64,000 bases of DNA from UBA965 sp040396955 (GCA_040396955.1 JBBAWX010000005.1:101110-165109); one strand, 5' to 3'; counted from the stretch's first letter, positions 16,689 through 26,078 are shown. Notes: generated by a model not told the origin, from the sequence alone. Translations and numbers: made by a program.

Positions 16689-17330
16689 ATGCAACTACTG
16701 CTCGTCAGACATGGTCAAACCGAATACAACGCGATTGGCCGCTACCAGGGCCACATGCAAATCGCACTCGATGCGACCGGCCAGCGCCAAGCTCAGCAGG
16801 TGTGCCGACGCTTGCAGCGTTTGCCCATCGACGCCATCTACAGTAGCGACCTCGTGCGTTGTATCGAAACCATCACACCACTTGCACAGGCAAAGAGTCT
16901 GCCGATTCAACATGACCACAATTTGCGTGAAATCGACGTGGGTCTCTTTGAACACCTGACCGTTACCGAAATCAAAGCGACATTTCCGAGCCTCTATGCC
17001 GCCTATCGCAACGCACCGGGCGATACCATTCACCCGGGAGGCGAGTCATATCGACAATTGCAACGACGTGCCATGGCTGCCATCGCCCAAATAGCCGAAC
17101 GCCACCAACCAGAGCAAACCATTTGTATTGCCAGCCATGGTGGCACCATCCGCGCCATCGTCTGTGCTTTACTTCATCTCGATATCAACTCCTACAACCG
17201 CATGTGGATCGAGAATTGCGCGATTACCACATTGTCGGGGCCAGCACATGATTTGCGCCTCGTCACCTTGAACGACTTTTCACATGCGACCGATCGAATC
17301 GAGCACGAGTATGAGCACACTGCAGTTTGA
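16689..17330 (+). CDS. Histidine phosphatase family protein (phosphoglycerate-mutase-like)
   Basis: 213 residues. The N-terminal LLLVRHGQTEYN carries the phospho-accepting His of the RHG motif. IYSSDLVRCIETI, the acidic REIDVGLFEH and the second His in ASHGGTIRAIV complete the catalytic pocket. Family members dephosphorylate sugar phosphates, cobalamin or folate intermediates, or act as mutases. Nothing here fixes the substrate. The start was chosen at 16689, where the RHG motif begins six residues in; an upstream in-frame ATG precedes the -10 box. The 3' end overlaps the FAD oxidase gene by about 20 bases. Confidence 0.88.
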   Translation: MQLLLVRHGQTEYNAIGRYQGHMQIALDATGQRQAQQVCRRLQRLPIDAIYSSDLVRCIETITPLAQAKSLPIQHDHNLREIDVGLFEHLTVTEIKATFPSLYAAYRNAPGDTIHPGGESYRQLQRRAMAAIAQIAERHQPEQTICIASHGGTIRAIVCALLHLDINSYNRMWIENCAITTLSGPAHDLRLVTLNDFSHATDRIEHEYEHTAV

Positions 17331-18708
17331 CCCCAATCTGATTGGATACAATGCCGACGTCGTGGTCGTCGGTGGGGGCCTCTCAGGGCTCACAGCAGCC
17401 TATCGCCTTGCCAACCAAGGGGTGGATGTGGCTATCCTCGAGGCCCGCGAACGCGCCGGTGGCCGTATGGCAAGTGGCACGTTCAACGGCGAGGCCTACG
17501 ACCTCGGTGCTCACTGGGTGGCACCAAATGCAGTCCAGCTCCGAAAAATCATCCATGACCTAGGACTGCCATTGACGACCCAGTACCACGACGGCGAAAG
17601 TGCGGTTCTCCTCGGCAATAAATCATACACATTCAAACAGCGTAGCCCGATGCTATCACCAGCAGTAAGTCATGACCGCTGGAGTGTGATGCGCTTGCTC
17701 AATCGCTACGCTCGCGCCATGCAAACCCCTACCAACAAAGTCATCGAGCAGATTAACGCGTTCGACCAACTCTCATTTGGCCTGTGGCTCAAACAAACGT
17801 GCCGCTTCAAGCAGAGCATCGCATGGTTCAACATCATGTGTCGTATCCGCTTCAATGCCGAACCAAGCGAAATTTCACTGATTTATATCATCGATCAGGT
17901 CCAGGCCTTCCAAAAATCAGAATATCTCTTCCCGTACCGCCCTGCGTTCCAACAAGAACGTGTGGTTGGCGGGGCACAACGCATCGGCGACCGCCTCGCC
18001 ACCCAACTCCGCCCCCAACTGCAACTCGATGCACCAGTGCTTGCAATGCGTCAGGATGATACAAGCATCACCGCGTATTCACGAGGGAGCTCGGTACGTG
18101 CCCGCTACGCCGTCATCGCATTGCCACCCGCAGTGGCCGAACAAATCTACTTCGAGCCACATCTTCCCCCTGGACGCGACGCCCTCAACCAACGCATCCT
18201 GATGGGCCGTGCCATTGAGGCCATACTTTGCTACGATTACCCGTTTTGGCGCGAAAATAACAAATCGGGCTTCATGCTCAGCGACAGTGGCCCGGCGGTC
18301 ATGGTGCACGATGTATCACCAGCCACCAACACCGAGGGGGCCCTGGCCTGTTTAATTGCAGGCAACGCAGCCAGTCACTGGGGGGCACAACCACGTGGCG
18401 AACGCCTGCGGGCACTGGTGCAACAACTAAGTGGTTGGCTGGGCAATGAGGCAGGTGCATACCGCGGCATGATCGAACGTGACTGGAACAGCGAACGCTG
18501 GAACCGTGGCTCTGTCGGCTTCATGCCACCAGGCACCTCTTCGTTCGTGCACAGCATCAACATGCCAGTGGGGCGCATCCACTGGGCCGGTAGTGAGGCC
18601 TCGACACAGTGGACCGGCACGCTTGAGGGAGCCATCGACGCCGGTGAAAAAGCCGCCGAAGAAATCATCCGTCAACTCCGAGAGGGTGGCCACCTCAAAG
18701 CAAAATAG
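17311..18708 (+). CDS. FAD-dependent amine oxidase family protein
   Basis: 465 residues. An N-terminal dinucleotide fold (DVVVVGGGLSGLTAAYRLA, then ILEARERAGGRM) binds FAD. The C-terminal GRIHWAGSEASTQWTGTLEGAIDAGEKAAEEI is the second FAD contact of flavin monoamine oxidases. The region between is helical and forms the substrate site. Likely reaction: oxidation of an amine, or desaturation of a related substrate, with O2 or another acceptor. The start at 17311 gives the normal short N terminus; an alternative ATG at 17284 adds nine residues. It overlaps the phosphatase gene, so the two are probably cotranscribed. Confidence 0.88.
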   Translation: MSTLQFDPNLIGYNADVVVVGGGLSGLTAAYRLANQGVDVAILEARERAGGRMASGTFNGEAYDLGAHWVAPNAVQLRKIIHDLGLPLTTQYHDGESAVLLGNKSYTFKQRSPMLSPAVSHDRWSVMRLLNRYARAMQTPTNKVIEQINAFDQLSFGLWLKQTCRFKQSIAWFNIMCRIRFNAEPSEISLIYIIDQVQAFQKSEYLFPYRPAFQQERVVGGAQRIGDRLATQLRPQLQLDAPVLAMRQDDTSITAYSRGSSVRARYAVIALPPAVAEQIYFEPHLPPGRDALNQRILMGRAIEAILCYDYPFWRENNKSGFMLSDSGPAVMVHDVSPATNTEGALACLIAGNAASHWGAQPRGERLRALVQQLSGWLGNEAGAYRGMIERDWNSERWNRGSVGFMPPGTSSFVHSINMPVGRIHWAGSEASTQWTGTLEGAIDAGEKAAEEIIRQLREGGHLKAK

Positions 18709-18728
18709 CCGCAACTTTGCATCTGCGT

Positions 18729-18757
18729 TTGCACAAAAATGCAACATAGCGTATAGT
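18729..18757 (+). promoter_or_regulatory. Promoter of ppdK
   Basis: TTGCAC (18729-18734), a 17-base spacer, TATAGT (18752-18757). This leaves a leader of about 120 bases that ends in AAGGAG ahead of the ATG at 18883. Confidence 0.6.
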
Positions 18758-18882
18758 ATGCGCGGTGTTCTGTGCATGTTCGTAGAGCATGTTGGCGTGC
18801 AACGTGGCAATCGCCGCTCCGAATCCGTGAACGCACACATCCGTCTAGTCTGTTCTTTGCACAGTGAAGGAGCAATATTGTA

Positions 18883-21543
18883 ATGTCTAAGAAGTGGGTC
18901 TATCTCTTCACCGAAGGCAATGCCACCATGCGTGAATTGCTGGGTGGAAAAGGCGCCGGTCTCGGCGAAATGACGCGCACCGGTGTACCAGTGCCTCCAG
19001 GATTCACCATCACCACCGAAGCCTGTAATGCTTATTACGAATATGGTAAGAAGCTTCCTGACGGCTTGTGGGACCAGGCCCTGGCTGCAATGGCTGATGT
19101 CGAGCGCCAAGTAGGTCGCAAGTTCGGCGATCCCAGCAATCCATTGTTGGTATCAGTACGCTCAGGCGCCCGCGAGTCGATGCCCGGTATGATGGATACC
19201 GTCCTGAACCTGGGTCTCAACACGCAGACCATTGAAGGCCTCGCCAAGCAAACCAATAATCCTCGCTTTGCGGCTGACGCCTACCGCCGCTTCGTCCAAC
19301 TCTTCGGCAAAATCGTCCTTGGTGCTGATGGCGAAAAACTCGAACACGTCATGAACCATGCCAAGGGGAAGGGACGCACCGACAACGACCTGACCACTGC
19401 CGAATTGCAGGCCATTGCCACCGAGTTCAAGCACATCATCAAGGAAGACACCGGTCACGACTTCCCCGAAGACCCACATCAGCAGTTGCAGATGGCCATC
19501 ATGGCTGTGTTCAATTCATGGATGGGTCGCCGTGCCATCGACTACCGTCGCATCGAGAAGATCCCCGACAACATCGGCACGGGTGTCAACGTGCAGACCA
19601 TGGTCTTCGGCAACATGGGCGAAGACAGCGCCACCGGCGTGGCCTTCACCCGTAACCCGGCCACCGGCGACAACGAGATGTTCGGTGAGTACCTCATCAA
19701 CGCCCAAGGCGAAGACGTCGTTGCCGGCATTCGCACGCCGCTCGCCATCTCGCAGATGGCCAAGGACTTGCCCGCATCCCACGCTGAATTCTTGGGGATT
19801 GCCCGCAAGCTCGAAGCCCACTACAAAGATGTGCAGGACGTGGAGTTCACCATCGAGCGTGGTCGCTTGTGGATGCTTCAGACCCGCAACGGCAAGCGCA
19901 CCGGTATGGCCGCAGTCCGCATTGCAGTCGACTTGGTCGAAGAAGGTGTCATCGACAAGAAGACGGCCTTGATGCGCGTCAAACCCGAAATGCTCAATCA
20001 ATTCCTCTTCCCCATCGTCGATGCCAAGGCCGCAAGCGCGACCCCCAAGTTGGCAGTCGGCTTGGCTGCCGGCCCTGGTGCCGCTAGTGGTAAGGTTGTG
20101 CTTGACCCAGACCGTGCCGCTGAAATGGCCGAAAAGGGTGAGGCCGTCATCTTGGTCCGCACCGAAACCGCCCCCGAAGACTTCCACGGCATGGTGGCTG
20201 CAAACGCCATCTTGACCGCTCGTGGCGGTCTAACCAGCCACGCCGCCGTGGTCGCCCGCCAAATGGGCAAGTGCTGTGTCTGTGGTTGTGGCGACATCGA
20301 CATCAACTACAGCAAGGGTGAATTCAAGGTTGGTGACGTAACCATCAAAGAAGGCGATTACATCACTGTCGATGGTCATAGTGGCGTGGTTTACAACGGT
20401 CAAATCAAGACCAGTGAATCAGAAGTCATCCAGGTCATCCGTGGCACCCTCAAGCCCGAACAGTCGACCCTCTATGGCTACTTCGCCAAGTTCTTGAGCT
20501 GGTCAGACGAGGTACGCACCCTCGGCGTACGTGCCAACGCCGACAGCCCCACCGACGCCCGCATCGCCCGCATGTTTGGCGCTCAGGGCATCGGTCTGTG
20601 CCGCACCGAGCACATGTTCTTCGAAGGTGATCGCATCGACGCCGTGCGTCAGATGATTGTGGCCTCCAGCCTCAGCGAGCGCAAAGCCGCATTGGCCAAG
20701 ATTGAGCCGTTGCAGCAGAGCGACTTCGAGGGACTCTTCACGGAGATGGATGGCTACCCAGTCACTATCCGCACCCTCGACCCACCGTTGCACGAGTTCT
20801 TGCCCCATGGCGACCATGAAATCGAAGCACTGGCCGGCAAGATGGGCATTGAAGCGTCAGTCCTCAAGGCCAAGGTCGAGAGCCTGCGTGAAGCCAATCC
20901 CATGCTCGGGTTCCGTGGCTGCCGGTTGGGCATCGAGTACCCCGAAATCACCGAAATGCAGGCCCGTGCCATCTTCCGTGCCACGGTTGCAGTCAAGCAA
21001 CGCGGGATTACCGTGTTGCCCGAAGTGATGATTCCGCTCGTCGGCGACGTGAGCGAGCTCAAGAAGCAAAAGGAAATCGTCAACCGCGTGGCCGCTGAAG
21101 TCAAGGCTGAGAGTGGCGTGGAGTTCGAGTACATGGTTGGTACCATGATCGAATTGCCCCGTGCCGCCCTTACTGCCGACAAAATCGCCCAGGAAGCCGA
21201 GTTCTTCTCGTTCGGCACCAACGACCTGACCCAGACCACCTTTGGCATGAGCCGCGACGATGCCGGGCGCTTCTTGCCCAAGTACGTCGAGCAAAAGCTC
21301 CTCCCCGAAGACCCGTTCCAGGTCCTCGATCAGGAGGGTGTTGGTCAACTGGTTAAGATGGGTGTCGACCGTGGTCGGAGCACCCGGAGCAACCTCAAGA
21401 CGGGTATCTGTGGTGAGCACGGCGGCGAGCCAGCTAGCGTGAAGTTCTGTCATCGCGCCGGTCTCAACTACGTGTCGTGTAGCCCGTACCGGGTCGTGAT
21501 TGCCCGCTTGTCAGCCGCTCAGGCAGTGCTGGAAGCCAAGTAA
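18883..21543 (+). CDS. ppdK: Pyruvate, phosphate dikinase
   Basis: 886 residues, the usual length. It interconverts pyruvate + ATP + Pi and PEP + AMP + PPi. An N-terminal ATP-grasp domain starts at WVYLFTEGNATMRELLGGKGAGL. The swivelling phosphohistidine domain carries ARGGLTSHAAVVARQMGK, where the His is phosphorylated. The C-terminal PEP/pyruvate barrel has GLCRTEHMF, FGTNDLTQTTFGMSRDDAGRF and GICGEHGGEPASVKF with the catalytic Cys. Its own promoter and leader precede it and a strong hairpin follows, so it is monocistronic. Together with pfkA in this window it points to PPi-linked, reversible glycolysis/gluconeogenesis. Confidence 0.98.
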   Translation: MSKKWVYLFTEGNATMRELLGGKGAGLGEMTRTGVPVPPGFTITTEACNAYYEYGKKLPDGLWDQALAAMADVERQVGRKFGDPSNPLLVSVRSGARESMPGMMDTVLNLGLNTQTIEGLAKQTNNPRFAADAYRRFVQLFGKIVLGADGEKLEHVMNHAKGKGRTDNDLTTAELQAIATEFKHIIKEDTGHDFPEDPHQQLQMAIMAVFNSWMGRRAIDYRRIEKIPDNIGTGVNVQTMVFGNMGEDSATGVAFTRNPATGDNEMFGEYLINAQGEDVVAGIRTPLAISQMAKDLPASHAEFLGIARKLEAHYKDVQDVEFTIERGRLWMLQTRNGKRTGMAAVRIAVDLVEEGVIDKKTALMRVKPEMLNQFLFPIVDAKAASATPKLAVGLAAGPGAASGKVVLDPDRAAEMAEKGEAVILVRTETAPEDFHGMVAANAILTARGGLTSHAAVVARQMGKCCVCGCGDIDINYSKGEFKVGDVTIKEGDYITVDGHSGVVYNGQIKTSESEVIQVIRGTLKPEQSTLYGYFAKFLSWSDEVRTLGVRANADSPTDARIARMFGAQGIGLCRTEHMFFEGDRIDAVRQMIVASSLSERKAALAKIEPLQQSDFEGLFTEMDGYPVTIRTLDPPLHEFLPHGDHEIEALAGKMGIEASVLKAKVESLREANPMLGFRGCRLGIEYPEITEMQARAIFRATVAVKQRGITVLPEVMIPLVGDVSELKKQKEIVNRVAAEVKAESGVEFEYMVGTMIELPRAALTADKIAQEAEFFSFGTNDLTQTTFGMSRDDAGRFLPKYVEQKLLPEDPFQVLDQEGVGQLVKMGVDRGRSTRSNLKTGICGEHGGEPASVKFCHRAGLNYVSCSPYRVVIARLSAAQAVLEAK

Positions 21544-21565
21544 TTCGCCGTACCCCAGCCAGGCA

Positions 21566-21600
21566 AACGCCCCGGTCGCCGTAACGGCGACCGGGGCGTT
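21566..21600 (+). terminator. Hairpin terminator of ppdK
   Basis: Perfect 16-bp GC-rich stem (21566-21581 with 21585-21600), loop TAA, tail CTGTTGC. It also lies 14 bases past the convergent gene ending at 21614 and may serve both strands. Confidence 0.8.
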
Positions 21601-21613
21601 CTGTTGCACTTGG

Positions 21614-22189
21614 TCACGCACGACCGACAGGACGTCGATGCCACCACCACTCGGCAAGTGCGACCCCCAACCATCCCCACCAACCGCGACGCGCCCAACG
21701 CGCCAAGTCCGCATGACTGCGCGTAGCGTGTAGCCGTTGATGGTAGAGCTGTGTCGCCACTACATACTCATGGCGGACCGCACCATCGTCATGATAGGCA
21801 ACCTGCATGCTCGCGCCTACCAGACAGTAGGTGGCACACGCCCATTGCCAACGCCGTGCCCAACCAGTATCAAGGCGCATCTCAAGTACGACTTTTGTAA
21901 TTGCAACGCGGGCCAACATCCCAGTGACAGCGGCTTGTGCTTGCCCACCAGCTAGCCCGTATACCGCCACCATGAGCAAACTTGCGGTGCGCCAATAGCG
22001 CAACCAGACACCGCGCTGGTGATGATATGCGGGGAAGCAGAGTGCCCGCAACAAAAAGAGCATTGGGTAGATGACCGTGAGGATCACCGCCATCACAAAG
22101 TCCGCATGGACCCATTGTCGCGGTAGCGGGCGGGGCAGAGGCGCGATGTCCTGTCCCTGTGTTGACTGACCTGATACGTGATGGTTCAT
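21614..22189 (-). CDS. Small membrane protein of unknown function
   Basis: 191 residues from the ATG at 22189, which overlaps the glycosyltransferase stop (ATGA). Two or three hydrophobic segments are visible (FVMAVILTVIYPMLFLL and a stretch near YGLAGGQAQAAVTGML). The C terminus is rich in Trp, Arg and His (WARRGWWGWLGVALAEWWWHRR). No family recognised. Translational coupling to the GT4 gene suggests a role in the same envelope or glycan process. Confidence 0.7.
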   Translation of the reverse strand: MNHHVSGQSTQGQDIAPLPRPLPRQWVHADFVMAVILTVIYPMLFLLRALCFPAYHHQRGVWLRYWRTASLLMVAVYGLAGGQAQAAVTGMLARVAITKVVLEMRLDTGWARRWQWACATYCLVGASMQVAYHDDGAVRHEYVVATQLYHQRLHATRSHADLARWARRGWWGWLGVALAEWWWHRRPVGRA

Positions 22190-23421
22190 GATTGTTCTCG
22201 GGCTGGAGTACCCGACACTTGCCAATGCCCCCAACTTCCACCTTGCCAAGCAGCTATCACCCGCCGATACACGGCCACCGTAGCCGTCGCAATGGTGCCC
22301 CAACCATATACCTGGCGTACTTCATCGTAGGCAGTGGCAACTCGCTGTGCACTCCATGTGGGATGATCGAGGATGTGATGCACCCCCCAGACCAGCGAAG
22401 CCACTGAATCAGACTCAACAAGCAGCCCAGTACGGTGCAAATCGACTACCTCGCGGAGCCCACCCGTGTCACTCACCACTACCGGGCACCGCAAGGCCAT
22501 CGCCTCAAGTGCGACAATGCCAAATGGCTCGTACAGCGAAGGAAAGACGGCCATGTCGGCCACTGCATACAGTTGATTGCGCTCTGTGTCAGAGATAAAA
22601 CCGGCAAAATGTACGCGCTCATCAACTCCAGCATCTAACGCAACCCGGTGGAGTTCCGCTTGGTACGCACCGACCCCGGCTAATACCAGCCGAGCCTCCG
22701 GGAAACGGTGTGAGACCTCACCGAGTGCCCGAATCAAGAGGTGCCAGCCTTTTTCGTGCACCAGACGCCCCACCGCAAACAACAACGGCGCAACATGTGG
22801 TTGATAGCGCTGGCGTACTTCGGCACGATGCTGGTCATCTGCGAACGGATAGACCGGAATATCGACACCGTTGGGAATCATGTCGAGTTTATCAAGTGGC
22901 ACATGGAACTCATGATGCAACTGCTGTACCATGTAGTGCGAGCAGACAATCACCCGCCACGCCTCGTACGTCAAGCGCCACTCAATGCTGTCAATCACCT
23001 GTGACTCGCTCGATGAAATATCACCCCGATGACGACCACGTTCAATGGCGTGCACCGTCGCAATCAGCGGGCGCTGATAGGTGTGCTTGAGCTCAATGGC
23101 GACATCAGCAAGCAACCAATCATGCACATGGATGATGTCGAATGCACCTACCGCCTGCCAAAGTCGATGTGCGGCTCGCAGAAATTGCGGGATGGCACCA
23201 GCAACACGTGACACGATGTCGAATGCGTGCTCGTGGACATCAACACGGTGTATGTGCACCCCACCAATGACCTCGTACGCGGCCACATCGCCACTCACTG
23301 GCGTCAAAAGATGAATTTCTACATCGTGCTGAGCAATATGCGCTGTAATATCGGCAACATGCCGCCCGAGTCCCCCTACCATGTACGGAGGGTACTCCCA
23401 AGAGATCATCAAAACCCGCAT
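22186..23421 (-). CDS. Glycosyltransferase family 4 (glycogen-synthase-like)
   Basis: 411 residues, GT-B fold. The N terminus MRVLMISWEYPPYMVGGLGRHV has the glycine-rich donor loop seen in GT4/GT5 starch and glycogen synthase relatives. The C-terminal half has AVGRLVHEKGWHLLI and the nucleotide-sugar-binding FPSLYEPFGIVALEAMALRCPVVVSDTGGLREV with the E-x7-E pair. It probably moves a hexose from a nucleotide sugar to a glycan, maltose/glycogen precursor or lipid. It is transcribed from the divergent promoter region at 23442-23513, and the membrane protein gene follows in overlap. Confidence 0.88.
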   Translation of the reverse strand: MRVLMISWEYPPYMVGGLGRHVADITAHIAQHDVEIHLLTPVSGDVAAYEVIGGVHIHRVDVHEHAFDIVSRVAGAIPQFLRAAHRLWQAVGAFDIIHVHDWLLADVAIELKHTYQRPLIATVHAIERGRHRGDISSSESQVIDSIEWRLTYEAWRVIVCSHYMVQQLHHEFHVPLDKLDMIPNGVDIPVYPFADDQHRAEVRQRYQPHVAPLLFAVGRLVHEKGWHLLIRALGEVSHRFPEARLVLAGVGAYQAELHRVALDAGVDERVHFAGFISDTERNQLYAVADMAVFPSLYEPFGIVALEAMALRCPVVVSDTGGLREVVDLHRTGLLVESDSVASLVWGVHHILDHPTWSAQRVATAYDEVRQVYGWGTIATATVAVYRRVIAAWQGGSWGHWQVSGTPAREQS

Positions 23422-23441
23422 AGAATATGACCCTTTGTATG

Positions 23442-23513
23442 CTTGCGTGTATTATACCAACCCTCGTTTGAAAATACATGCATATCGCCACAAAACGGTA
23501 TAATACACGCAAG
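23442..23513. promoter_or_regulatory. Divergent promoter pair inside a perfect 17-bp inverted repeat
   Basis: CTTGCGTGTATTATACC (23442-23458) and GGTATAATACACGCAAG (23497-23513) are exact reverse complements 38 bases apart. Each contains a TATAAT -10 box, facing outward: 23451-23456 for the minus-strand glycosyltransferase and 23499-23504 for eamA. The bases after each -10 are also the same (ACACGCAAG), so both promoters share a core and probably a regulator or initiation rule. No -35 consensus is evident. Confidence 0.7.
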
Positions 23514-23561
23514 GGAAGAATCATTCGTCGGCGTGATACCAGAAAGTATGGCTCTACCACC

Positions 23562-24479
23562 ATGAGCATATTGTCACCACAACGCATTCGCTGGGTTGCT
23601 GCCATCGTGCTCTGCATTGGCATCGTCGTCATTGCATCGTCGTCCATACTCATCCGCTTCGCCCAAGACAGTGCCATTCCCTCCATCATGATTGCCGCCA
23701 TTCGCCTCGGCATCTCGGCCAGTGTGCTCAGTGTCGTCGTCGCCGCTCAACCAGTCATCTTTGCCACGGCCATCACCTGGCGCCAAGCCGGCATGGCCAT
23801 TGCCGCCGGTGTCAGTTTGGCCGTCCACTTCGGCACATGGATTCAGTCACTTGAGTTCACCTCGGTGGCATCGTCGGCTGCGCTGGTTGCCACCAATCCC
23901 ATTTGGGTTGGCATTGCAGCCTGGCTCATCCTCAAAGAGCACCTCAACCGCTGGCGCGTGGCAGGTATCGCCCTCACAATCTGTGGAGCGCTTGCTATCA
24001 CCTACAGCGACCAACAGAGCTCACCGGGGAGCAACCCCACACTCGGCAACGTTTTGGCGCTGATTGGCGCCATCAGTGGGTCCACCTATTTTTTGCTGGG
24101 TCGTGCGCTCCGCCATCAACTCGCCCTGCTTCCCTACATCTGGATGACCTACGGGAGCGCCGCCCTCGTACTCACCACGGCGAGTCTGGCGTTCGGGCAC
24201 ACCCAAGTACCCGGCGATGCCCGCGTCTGGCTGATTTTGGCTGGTTTGGCACTCGGACCACAGCTCATCGGGCATACATCCATCAACTTTGCCATGCGCC
24301 ATTTTTCCGCATTACTCGTCACCATTGCCCTACTCGGTGAGCCAATCGGATCAGCCCTGTTCGCATTCATTCTCTTTCAAGAAGCCTTTGCTCCCCTACA
24401 GTTCGTAGGATTCAGCATGTTACTTGGCGGCATCATCGTTACCGCCCTAGGAGAAACTCAAGAGAGCACATCATCATGA
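23562..24479 (+). CDS. EamA/DMT-family membrane transporter
   Basis: 305 residues with ten predicted membrane helices arranged as two EamA halves. Marks include SSILIRFAQDSAIPSIMIAAIRL in helix 2, the LEFTSVASSAALVATNPIWVGIAAWLILKEHL signature in half 1, and the equivalent FSALLVTIALLGEPIGSALFAFILFQE in half 2. These carriers export metabolites or amino acids, or import them by antiport. The start at 23562 fits the first helix; the frame extends upstream without a ribosome site. It is first in an operon with larB and larE, overlapping larB by ATGA. Confidence 0.85.
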   Translation: MSILSPQRIRWVAAIVLCIGIVVIASSSILIRFAQDSAIPSIMIAAIRLGISASVLSVVVAAQPVIFATAITWRQAGMAIAAGVSLAVHFGTWIQSLEFTSVASSAALVATNPIWVGIAAWLILKEHLNRWRVAGIALTICGALAITYSDQQSSPGSNPTLGNVLALIGAISGSTYFLLGRALRHQLALLPYIWMTYGSAALVLTTASLAFGHTQVPGDARVWLILAGLALGPQLIGHTSINFAMRHFSALLVTIALLGEPIGSALFAFILFQEAFAPLQFVGFSMLLGGIIVTALGETQESTSS

Positions 24480-25195
24480 CGAACACCCCCATCAATCATC
24501 TGGCCTCGTTCGCCAATATCGACTTACTCCGCCAACAACGCACCGGCATGCCGGAGGTCATCTATGCCGCCAGCAAAACGAGCCAGCAGAGTGTGGCCAT
24601 CGCTGAGCGTATTTTGGAGCACCACCAGCGTGTGCTCATCAGCCAACCCACCCCCGAGACGGTGACGGCTCTGCTTGCCGCATTCCCCCACCATACGTGC
24701 ATCCGCGGCACCGCCGACCGGATTCTAACCATCCAGAGTCCCTCATTTGTTGCGCCTGCCATCATCGGCGATGTGGGCATCGTGGCTGCCGGCACTAGCG
24801 ATCTGCCGGTGGCCGATGAAGCAGCAGCCGTCTGTAGCGCCCTCGGGTGCAACGTCCATCGTGTAACAGACGTGGGCGTCGCCGGCATACATCGCTTGTT
24901 TGAGCCATTACGTCAACTCCTCGCAGTCCCCGTTGATGTTATGATTGTGGCAGCCGGCATGGATGGTGCACTGCCTTCGGTCATCACAGGCCTCGTAGAT
25001 GTGCCCGTAATCGGATTACCCACTGCCGTTGGCTATGGCTACGGCGGCGCTGGGGTGGCAGCCCTTGGCACTATGCTCCAGAGCTGTGCCCCTGGAATTA
25101 GCGTTGTCAACATTGATAATGGGATCGGCGCCGGCGCCGTCGCAGTCCGAATCGTCCAAGTCGCACATCGCGCCCGCACAAGGAACGCACAATGA
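24476..25195 (+). CDS. larB: Nickel-pincer cofactor biosynthesis protein LarB
   Basis: 239 residues. LarB carboxylates and hydrolyses nicotinic acid adenine dinucleotide to start synthesis of the nickel-pincer nucleotide of lactate racemase and related enzymes. Family motifs: EVIYAASKTSQQ near the N terminus, the PurE-like core VGIVAAGTSDLPVADEAA, DVGVAGIHRL, the glycine-rich VIGLPTAVGYGYGG and the C-terminal CAPGISVVNIDNGIGAG. It overlaps both neighbours by 4 bases. larE follows directly; larC and a LarA-type enzyme are not in the window. Confidence 0.93.
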   Translation: MTNTPINHLASFANIDLLRQQRTGMPEVIYAASKTSQQSVAIAERILEHHQRVLISQPTPETVTALLAAFPHHTCIRGTADRILTIQSPSFVAPAIIGDVGIVAAGTSDLPVADEAAAVCSALGCNVHRVTDVGVAGIHRLFEPLRQLLAVPVDVMIVAAGMDGALPSVITGLVDVPVIGLPTAVGYGYGGAGVAALGTMLQSCAPGISVVNIDNGIGAGAVAVRIVQVAHRARTRNAQ

Positions 25196-26037
25196 ACAAC
25201 AATCAGTCACTGTCACTAGCCGACAAATACCTGGCACTACAACACATCCTCCGCGACATGGGGAGCGTCCTCGTCGCCTTTTCTGGGGGTGTTGATAGCA
25301 CGGTGCTCCTCAAAGTCGCCTACGACGTGCTCGGCGACCGCTGTCTTGCTGGCACCGCCGACTCAGAGACCTACCCACGCGAAGAATTGGGACTAGCACG
25401 GGAGCTCGTCGCAATCATTGGCTGTCGACATGTGGTCGTCCAAACCCACGAATTGGCCCTCGAAGGGTATGCCCAAAACGATACCAATCGCTGTTATTTC
25501 TGCAAAAAAACGCTGTTCAGCGAATTAGAACCGGTAGCCCGTGATCACGGCATCACGACTATCGTCTATGGCGCTATGGCCGATGATGTAGGCACACATC
25601 GCCCAGGACATCAGGCGGCCACTGAGTTCAACGTGCGCAGTCCACTCATTGAAGCCGGCCTCGGCAAAGCCGAAATCCGGGTCCTCGCCAAGCAACTCGG
25701 CCTGCCCAATTGGAACAAACCGTCGTACGCCTGTCTTTCGTCACGCATCCAGTATGGCGAGCGCGTCACCGCTGAAAAATTACGCGTTCTCGACGAAGCC
25801 GAACGCTTCTTGCGCACGCTCGGCTTCTTGCAGTTCCGGGTGCGCCATCACGACACCATGGCTCGCCTCGAAGTCACCGCTGACCAATTCGATCTCGCAA
25901 TTGAGCACCGTGAGCTCATCACCACAACCCTCAAAAATCTCGGTTACACCTTCGTGACCCTCGATTTGGCCGGCTATCGCTCAGGGAGCATGAATGCGCT
26001 CAAAACTCCCAAGCCCCAAGAGATCCTCTTCATCTAA
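25192..26037 (+). CDS. larE: LarE, ATP-dependent sulfur transferase for the nickel-pincer cofactor
   Basis: 281 residues. The PP-loop AFSGGVDST (residues 29-37) binds ATP for adenylation of the pyridinium dicarboxylate. C181 (in ACLSSR) sits where the sacrificial Cys of Lactobacillus LarE is. Two more cysteines in NRCYFCK (C101, C104) could, together with C181, form the three-Cys set used by the [4Fe-4S] type of LarE; the sequence alone does not decide. It sits directly downstream of larB with a 4-base overlap and is followed by a strong hairpin. Confidence 0.93.
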   Translation: MNNNQSLSLADKYLALQHILRDMGSVLVAFSGGVDSTVLLKVAYDVLGDRCLAGTADSETYPREELGLARELVAIIGCRHVVVQTHELALEGYAQNDTNRCYFCKKTLFSELEPVARDHGITTIVYGAMADDVGTHRPGHQAATEFNVRSPLIEAGLGKAEIRVLAKQLGLPNWNKPSYACLSSRIQYGERVTAEKLRVLDEAERFLRTLGFLQFRVRHHDTMARLEVTADQFDLAIEHRELITTTLKNLGYTFVTLDLAGYRSGSMNALKTPKPQEILFI

Positions 26038-26041
26038 CACC

Positions 26042-26078
26042 AACGGCCGAGGTATGCGCAACGCATACCTCGGCCGTT
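26042..26078 (+). terminator. Hairpin terminator of eamA-larB-larE
   Basis: Perfect 17-bp stem (26042-26058 with 26062-26078), loop CAA, tail CCTCC without U-tract. It also lies just past the convergent gene ending at 26093. Confidence 0.75.
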
